A stretch of DNA of 8,421 nt from CAZJQT01 sp964548655. GTDB lineage: Bacteria; Patescibacteriota; Saccharimonadia; Saccharimonadales; CAZJQT01. Under the pieces are notes generated by a model, which saw nothing but the letters and a program-made list of their open reading frames with translations, was not told the origin of the DNA and did not search any database. Within the stretch, counting starts at the first letter, position 1, and the number at the start of each line of letters is the position of its first letter. Location of the stretch: NCBI GenBank assembly GCA_964548655.1, contig CAZJQT010000022.1:1-8421 (forward strand), in the 5' to 3' direction. Below are positions 5,490 through 8,421 of the stretch, in pieces. The translations under genes and the position numbers were made by a program.

Positions 5490-5804
5490 ATGAATGTACA
5501 ATTAAAATCGCCCAAAGAGATGGCGCGAACTGCTGTTGAGTGGTTCGTGGTCGTTGTTTTGGTAGCACTAGCACTACGCTTTGTGTTCCGCATCTTTGGA
5601 GCAGAAGGCAGTGGCAATGGTTTTGTCAGCTGGCTTTACGACAATACTGCCGTATTGGTTCAGCCATTCCGCGGGATTTTCCCGGCGGTTGCTGTCCGCA
5701 GCAAGTACGTTCTGGAATTTACTACCCTGTTTGCGATGGTTGCCTACATGGTTGTTGGCAACGTCACAATGGGCGTAGTAGACCGCTGGTCACCAAAGAA
5801 ATAG
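5490..5804 (+). CDS. YggT-like small membrane protein
   Basis: A 104-residue protein with two hydrophobic helices (about 15-37 and 74-93). Between them is a short amphipathic segment with PFRGIFP at residues 59-65, the counterpart of the Pro/Arg-rich stretch between the helices of YggT-family proteins (whose usual form is near R-x-x-L-P-P). YggT proteins are small envelope proteins linked loosely to cell division, cofactor assembly and osmotic tolerance; a precise role cannot be read here. The start is set by the strong GGAGGGAG site. The gene is single, with a promoter candidate upstream and a shared bidirectional terminator downstream. The family match is by pattern only, so a generic two-helix membrane protein remains possible. 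Confidence 0.65.
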   Translation: MNVQLKSPKEMARTAVEWFVVVVLVALALRFVFRIFGAEGSGNGFVSWLYDNTAVLVQPFRGIFPAVAVRSKYVLEFTTLFAMVAYMVVGNVTMGVVDRWSPKK

Positions 5805-5817
5805 TTTTACTATTTCT
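5797..5817. repeat. AT-rich hairpin over the yggT-like stop codon
   Basis: Perfect 8-bp inverted repeat AGAAATAG-TTTTA-CTATTTCT that includes the TAG stop (5802-5804). It is weakly stable and has no T-run, so it may only protect the message 3' end or be chance. The real terminator is ten bases further on. Confidence 0.35.
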
Positions 5818-5826
5818 GAAGTACTT

Positions 5827-5855
5827 AAAACTTCCCCGAAATTCGGGGAAGTTTT
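5827..5855. terminator. Bidirectional intrinsic terminator between yggT-like and MurA-like genes
   Basis: Perfect 14-bp stem: AAAACTTCCCCGAA (5827-5840) and TTCGGGGAAGTTTT (5842-5855), with T-rich ends on both strands. It serves the yggT-like gene on the plus strand. On the minus strand it starts two bases after the MurA-like stop codon (5858-5860). Confidence 0.9.
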
Positions 5856-5857
5856 AT

Positions 5858-7378
5858 TTATAGTTCGTTGAGAACTGTTATGTGAGCGCCAAGACTATTC
5901 AATCGCTCAGCTAGATCTTCATAGCCACGGTTGATTGAATAAACATTTCTAAGTATTGACACACCAGGTGCAGCTAACATGCCGATCAGTAACAGCACGG
6001 CTGGTCTCAGGGCAGGTGGGCAGACAATATCAGCGGCACTGAACTTTGTTGGGCCATCCACGAATGCTCGGTGCGGATCAGCCAATGTTACGTTGACATT
6101 GAGCTTCTTAAGCTCGGTGTAGTAAAGAGCGCGTTCTTCGTAGACCCAATCATGTATTAGAGTGCGGCCTTTAGCCATGGCCGCGATCGGCACAAAATAA
6201 GGCAAATTGTCTATATTGAGCCCCGGGTAAGGCCGGGCATAGATCTTTTCCTCCAGGGCGACTAGCTCGCCGTTGTGTTTGTGCACGGTAATATCTGCCA
6301 AATTAGTCTGGCTGTTTTCGGCTTTATAATAATCGCTAACCTCTAGCTTGAGACCCATTTTTTTGAGTTTCAGCAATTCTAATTCTAGGAATTCAATTGG
6401 GCTGCGCTTGACGGTAATTTTTGAATTGGTTGTAACGGCGGCGGCGATAAAGGTCATGGCCTCGATCGGATCCTCGCTGGGCGCGTAAACAACGTTTTTC
6501 TTAATGTTCTTTATCCCAGTTACTTTTAGAGTAGAAGTACCAATACCTTCAATCTTGACCCCAAGTTTTTTTAGGAAAAAGCACAAATCTTGCACCATAT
6601 AATTGGCGCTGGCCATTTTGATGACGATTTCTTGCTCGAATTTGGCTGCTGCCATCAAGATATTCTCGGTGGTGGTGTCACCGGACTCATAAAGTACTAT
6701 TTGCTTAGATGGGTGTTTATCAACTTTTACATGGTAGGAGCCACGAGTAGCGATAATATCGACACCTAATTCTTCCATGGCAAACAAATGTGGCTGCACG
6801 GTACGCGTGCCTAGTTTGCAACCACCGGCATAAGGAATTTTAAACTCATCAAACAAATGCATTAATGGTCCGAGCAACATCAACACGCTACGCGTTTTGC
6901 GGGCGGCGTTAGCGTCCATGTGTTCTAGGGCGAGTTTTTCTGGTGGTTTAAGCTCTAGATCGTTATTGGCTAGCCATTTAACCTTAACGCCAATACTGAC
7001 TAAAACCTCAATAATCCTGTTAACTTCTTCAATCCGCGGCATTTGTTTGAAGCGGGTTGTGCCTTTGTTGAGCAGAGTTGCCATTAGCAAACAAACAGCA
7101 GCGTTTTTTGAGGTTTTAACAGCAATACTGCCATGTAGTTCATAGCCACCTTCAACACGCAGATTAACGGCGCTGCCACCAATACTTATCAAGGGTTTTT
7201 GCAGGACATCACTGATACGCCCAAGGGTTTCTAAGCTCAGGTTTTGTTTGCCGTGCTCTATACGGTTAACAGCGCTCTGACTGGTTTTGAGTTTGCGAGC
7301 AAACTCAGCCTGCGTCAGGCCTCTATCTTGTCGTATCTGGTAAATTAATTGACCAATCTTCTCGTTGGTGGATAACAT
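5858..7378 (-). CDS. XRE-type HTH fused to MurA-like enolpyruvyl transferase
   Basis: A 506-residue protein. Residues about 8-60 form an XRE/Cro-type helix-turn-helix (LTQAEFARKL at 21-30, QSAVNRIEHGK at 34-44). Residues about 70-506 are an enolpyruvyltransferase domain like MurA, which adds enolpyruvate from PEP to UDP-GlcNAc in the first committed step of peptidoglycan synthesis. Using E. coli MurA numbering from memory, matches are Lys22 (K91), Arg91 (R163), the fosfomycin-target Cys115 (C187 in GGCKLG), Arg120 (R192), Asp305 (D390), Arg371 (R458) and Arg397 (R484 in NRGYE). The usual DLR motif reads ALR (456-458), so the Asp369 equivalent is missing. The start at 7378 is preferred over 7432 because a TTGCAA-16-TATAAT promoter lies between them. 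The gene ends at a bidirectional terminator and diverges from glyA. It may be a real MurA, a paralogue, or a regulator using the fold as a sensor. Confidence 0.85.
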   Translation of the reverse strand: MLSTNEKIGQLIYQIRQDRGLTQAEFARKLKTSQSAVNRIEHGKQNLSLETLGRISDVLQKPLISIGGSAVNLRVEGGYELHGSIAVKTSKNAAVCLLMATLLNKGTTRFKQMPRIEEVNRIIEVLVSIGVKVKWLANNDLELKPPEKLALEHMDANAARKTRSVLMLLGPLMHLFDEFKIPYAGGCKLGTRTVQPHLFAMEELGVDIIATRGSYHVKVDKHPSKQIVLYESGDTTTENILMAAAKFEQEIVIKMASANYMVQDLCFFLKKLGVKIEGIGTSTLKVTGIKNIKKNVVYAPSEDPIEAMTFIAAAVTTNSKITVKRSPIEFLELELLKLKKMGLKLEVSDYYKAENSQTNLADITVHKHNGELVALEEKIYARPYPGLNIDNLPYFVPIAAMAKGRTLIHDWVYEERALYYTELKKLNVNVTLADPHRAFVDGPTKFSAADIVCPPALRPAVLLLIGMLAAPGVSILRNVYSINRGYEDLAERLNSLGAHITVLNEL

Positions 7379-7387
7379 TGCCAGATT

Positions 7388-7415
7388 ATTATACTGCTGG
7401 TGATATAAATTGCAA
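7388..7415 (-). promoter_or_regulatory. Promoter of the HTH-MurA gene, leaderless type, inside a dyad
   Basis: Minus strand: TTGCAA (-35, 7410-7415), a 16-bp spacer and perfect TATAAT (-10, 7388-7393). Nine bases separate the -10 box from the ATG at 7378, so the leader would be zero to two bases. The -35 box sits in the middle of an inverted repeat, ATATAAA (7403-7409) and TTTATAT (7419-7425), a possible operator for the encoded HTH. Confidence 0.6.
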
Positions 7416-7425
7416 TACTTTATAT
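7403..7425. promoter_or_regulatory. Candidate operator dyad in the murA-like/glyA intergenic region
   Basis: ATATAAA-N9-TTTATAT, a 7-bp perfect inverted repeat spanning 23 bp and covering the -35 box of the HTH-MurA promoter. Its position in the 90-bp divergent gap would let one regulator affect both genes. AT-rich composition makes a chance match possible. Confidence 0.3.
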
Positions 7426-7458
7426 AACCCAAGAAAAACTGTTAAAATTAGGATAGAA

Positions 7459-7464
7459 AAGGGA
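7459..7464 (+). promoter_or_regulatory. Ribosome binding site of glyA
   Basis: AAGGGA four bases before the ATG at 7469. A possible -10 box, TAAAAT, lies at 7443-7448 but no convincing -35 partner was found. Confidence 0.6.
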
Positions 7465-7468
7465 ATCT

Positions 7469-8421
7469 ATGGCAGACAAACAAATTGCTGATTTGGTTAA
7501 AGCCGAAGAAGAACGCCAAATTGAGATGATTGGCTTGATTCCATCGGAAAATAATTCATCGGACGAAGTCCGTGGGGTTCTGTCTAGCTGTTTGAATAGC
7601 AAATACTCTGAAGGTTATGCCGATCATCGTTATTACGAAGGCAATCAGATAATTGACAAGATTGAACTGCTGGCTCAAGACCGTATCAAAACGCTTTTCG
7701 ATGTGCCCTATGTCAATGTTCAGCCCTATTCGGGCTCACCAGCCAACAGCGCTATCTACTTTGCGCTGATGGAGCCTGGTGACACACTGATGGGGCTTAA
7801 GCTAGCTATGGGTGGCCACCTAACCCACGGGCATCCTAAAGTAACGTTTTCAGGCAAGTATTTCAACCCGGTTCAGTACGGCGTTGATAAAAACGCTCGG
7901 ATTGATTTTGACGAAGTTCACCGTCTGGCAACACAACACCATCCAAAAGTAATAGTCGCTGGCAATACGGCCTATCCATTCGAGCTAGATTTTAAGAAAT
8001 TTAGAGAAATTGCCGATGAGGTCGGGGCCTGGCTGGTGGCCGATGTATCACATATTACCGGCCTTATATTAGCCAACGAACATCCCTCACCAGTGCCGTA
8101 CGCTGATGTCATTATGAGTACTACTCATAAAACGTTTCGGGGTCCACGCGGGGCCATGATCCTAGTTACAAAACGTGGTTTAGAAAAAGATCCAAAGCTG
8201 GGCACTAAGATTGATTCAGCCATAATACCGGGCCTGCAGGGTGGCCCACACAATGCCACGACTGCGGCCATTGCCATAGCCGCCAAGGAAGCTGCCCAGC
8301 CAGGCTACGAAACTTACATCAAACAAATTCGCAAAAACGCCGATGCTCTTGCGGCTGCGTTAATATCACACAAACTAAAACTGGTTGGTGACGGCACGCA
8401 AACACATCTAATGCTATTGGA
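7469..8421 (+). CDS. glyA: Serine hydroxymethyltransferase (3' end cut by window)
   Basis: The first 317 residues of a PLP enzyme that interconverts serine and glycine while loading one-carbon units onto tetrahydrofolate; cytoplasmic. Family landmarks: PSEN (25-28), KYSEGY (45-50), RYYEGN (54-59), NVQPYSGSPAN (83-93), GGHLTHG (115-121), PLP contacts Asp192 and His195 in ADVSHITG, and Lys221 in STTHKTFRGPRGA (217-229), the Schiff-base lysine. The loop that normally reads GYPGKRYYGGC here reads GYADHRYYEGN. Family length is near 420 residues, so about 100 are missing past the edge. No frameshift or stop is seen. The start is supported by AAGGGA upstream. It diverges from the HTH-MurA gene across 90 bp. 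Confidence 0.96.
   Translation, partial: MADKQIADLVKAEEERQIEMIGLIPSENNSSDEVRGVLSSCLNSKYSEGYADHRYYEGNQIIDKIELLAQDRIKTLFDVPYVNVQPYSGSPANSAIYFALMEPGDTLMGLKLAMGGHLTHGHPKVTFSGKYFNPVQYGVDKNARIDFDEVHRLATQHHPKVIVAGNTAYPFELDFKKFREIADEVGAWLVADVSHITGLILANEHPSPVPYADVIMSTTHKTFRGPRGAMILVTKRGLEKDPKLGTKIDSAIIPGLQGGPHNATTAAIAIAAKEAAQPGYETYIKQIRKNADALAAALISHKLKLVGDGTQTHLMLL

Noticed and set aside
7379..7432. Longer N-terminus for the HTH-MurA protein from 7432.
   Set aside because: The extension translates the promoter (TTGCAA, TATAAT) and adds no recognised domain; the HTH begins naturally after the ATG at 7378.
7420..7602. Minus-strand 60-residue reading frame.
   Set aside because: It overlaps the start of glyA and the intergenic region, with no features of its own.

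Overview
The window looks like a compact chromosome segment from a small-genome bacterium, most likely a Patescibacteria/CPR member of Saccharibacteria (TM7) type. That placement is inference. It rests on tightly packed unlinked genes, a mix of leaderless and Shine-Dalgarno-led starts, a GlyA with an unusual active-site loop, a MurA-like protein carrying an N-terminal DNA-binding domain, and a membrane metallophosphoesterase that resembles actinobacterial proteins. The standard genetic code fits: TGA occurs as a stop and the tRNA-Gly anticodon is UCC, not UCA. No phage, transposase or CRISPR array is visible.

Layout. Bases 3-605 (+) encode a membrane lipid kinase of the dolichol/phytol/diacylglycerol kinase superfamily, which may continue upstream of the window. 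It converges on, and overlaps by 26 bp, a heavy-metal P1B-type ATPase (580-2427, -). Just upstream of the ATPase on the same strand is tRNA-His(GUG) at 2456-2533, whose promoter probably serves both. A 616-residue membrane-anchored calcineurin-like phosphoesterase follows (2645-4495, +). Two very small minus-strand genes come next: a 56-residue protein with an anti-sigma-type zinc motif (4541-4711) and a 63-residue single-pass membrane protein (4815-5006). Then come a GC-rich inverted-repeat element (5036-5125), an intrinsic terminator, and a two-gene tRNA operon in which tRNA-Gly(UCC) and tRNA-Arg(UCU) abut with no spacer (5169-5319, -). A YggT-like membrane protein (5490-5804, +) converges on an HTH-MurA fusion (5858-7378, -) across a bidirectional terminator. 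The window ends inside glyA (7469-8421, +), divergent from the MurA gene.

Regulation. Several promoters have a -35 box reading TTGCA(T/A/C). Four genes (phosphoesterase, zinc-motif protein, small membrane protein, HTH-MurA) have a -10 box only 6-9 nt before the ATG, which points to leaderless transcripts. The ATPase, yggT-like and glyA genes have purine-rich Shine-Dalgarno sequences instead.

The genes do not form one pathway. Themes are cell envelope (lipid kinase, phosphoesterase, MurA-like enzyme, YggT-like protein), metal export, one-carbon metabolism and translation. The least ordinary items are the HTH-MurA fusion with a dyad over its own promoter, the three-helix phosphoesterase predicted to act outside the cytoplasm, the structured element at 5036-5125, and the two orphan small proteins.
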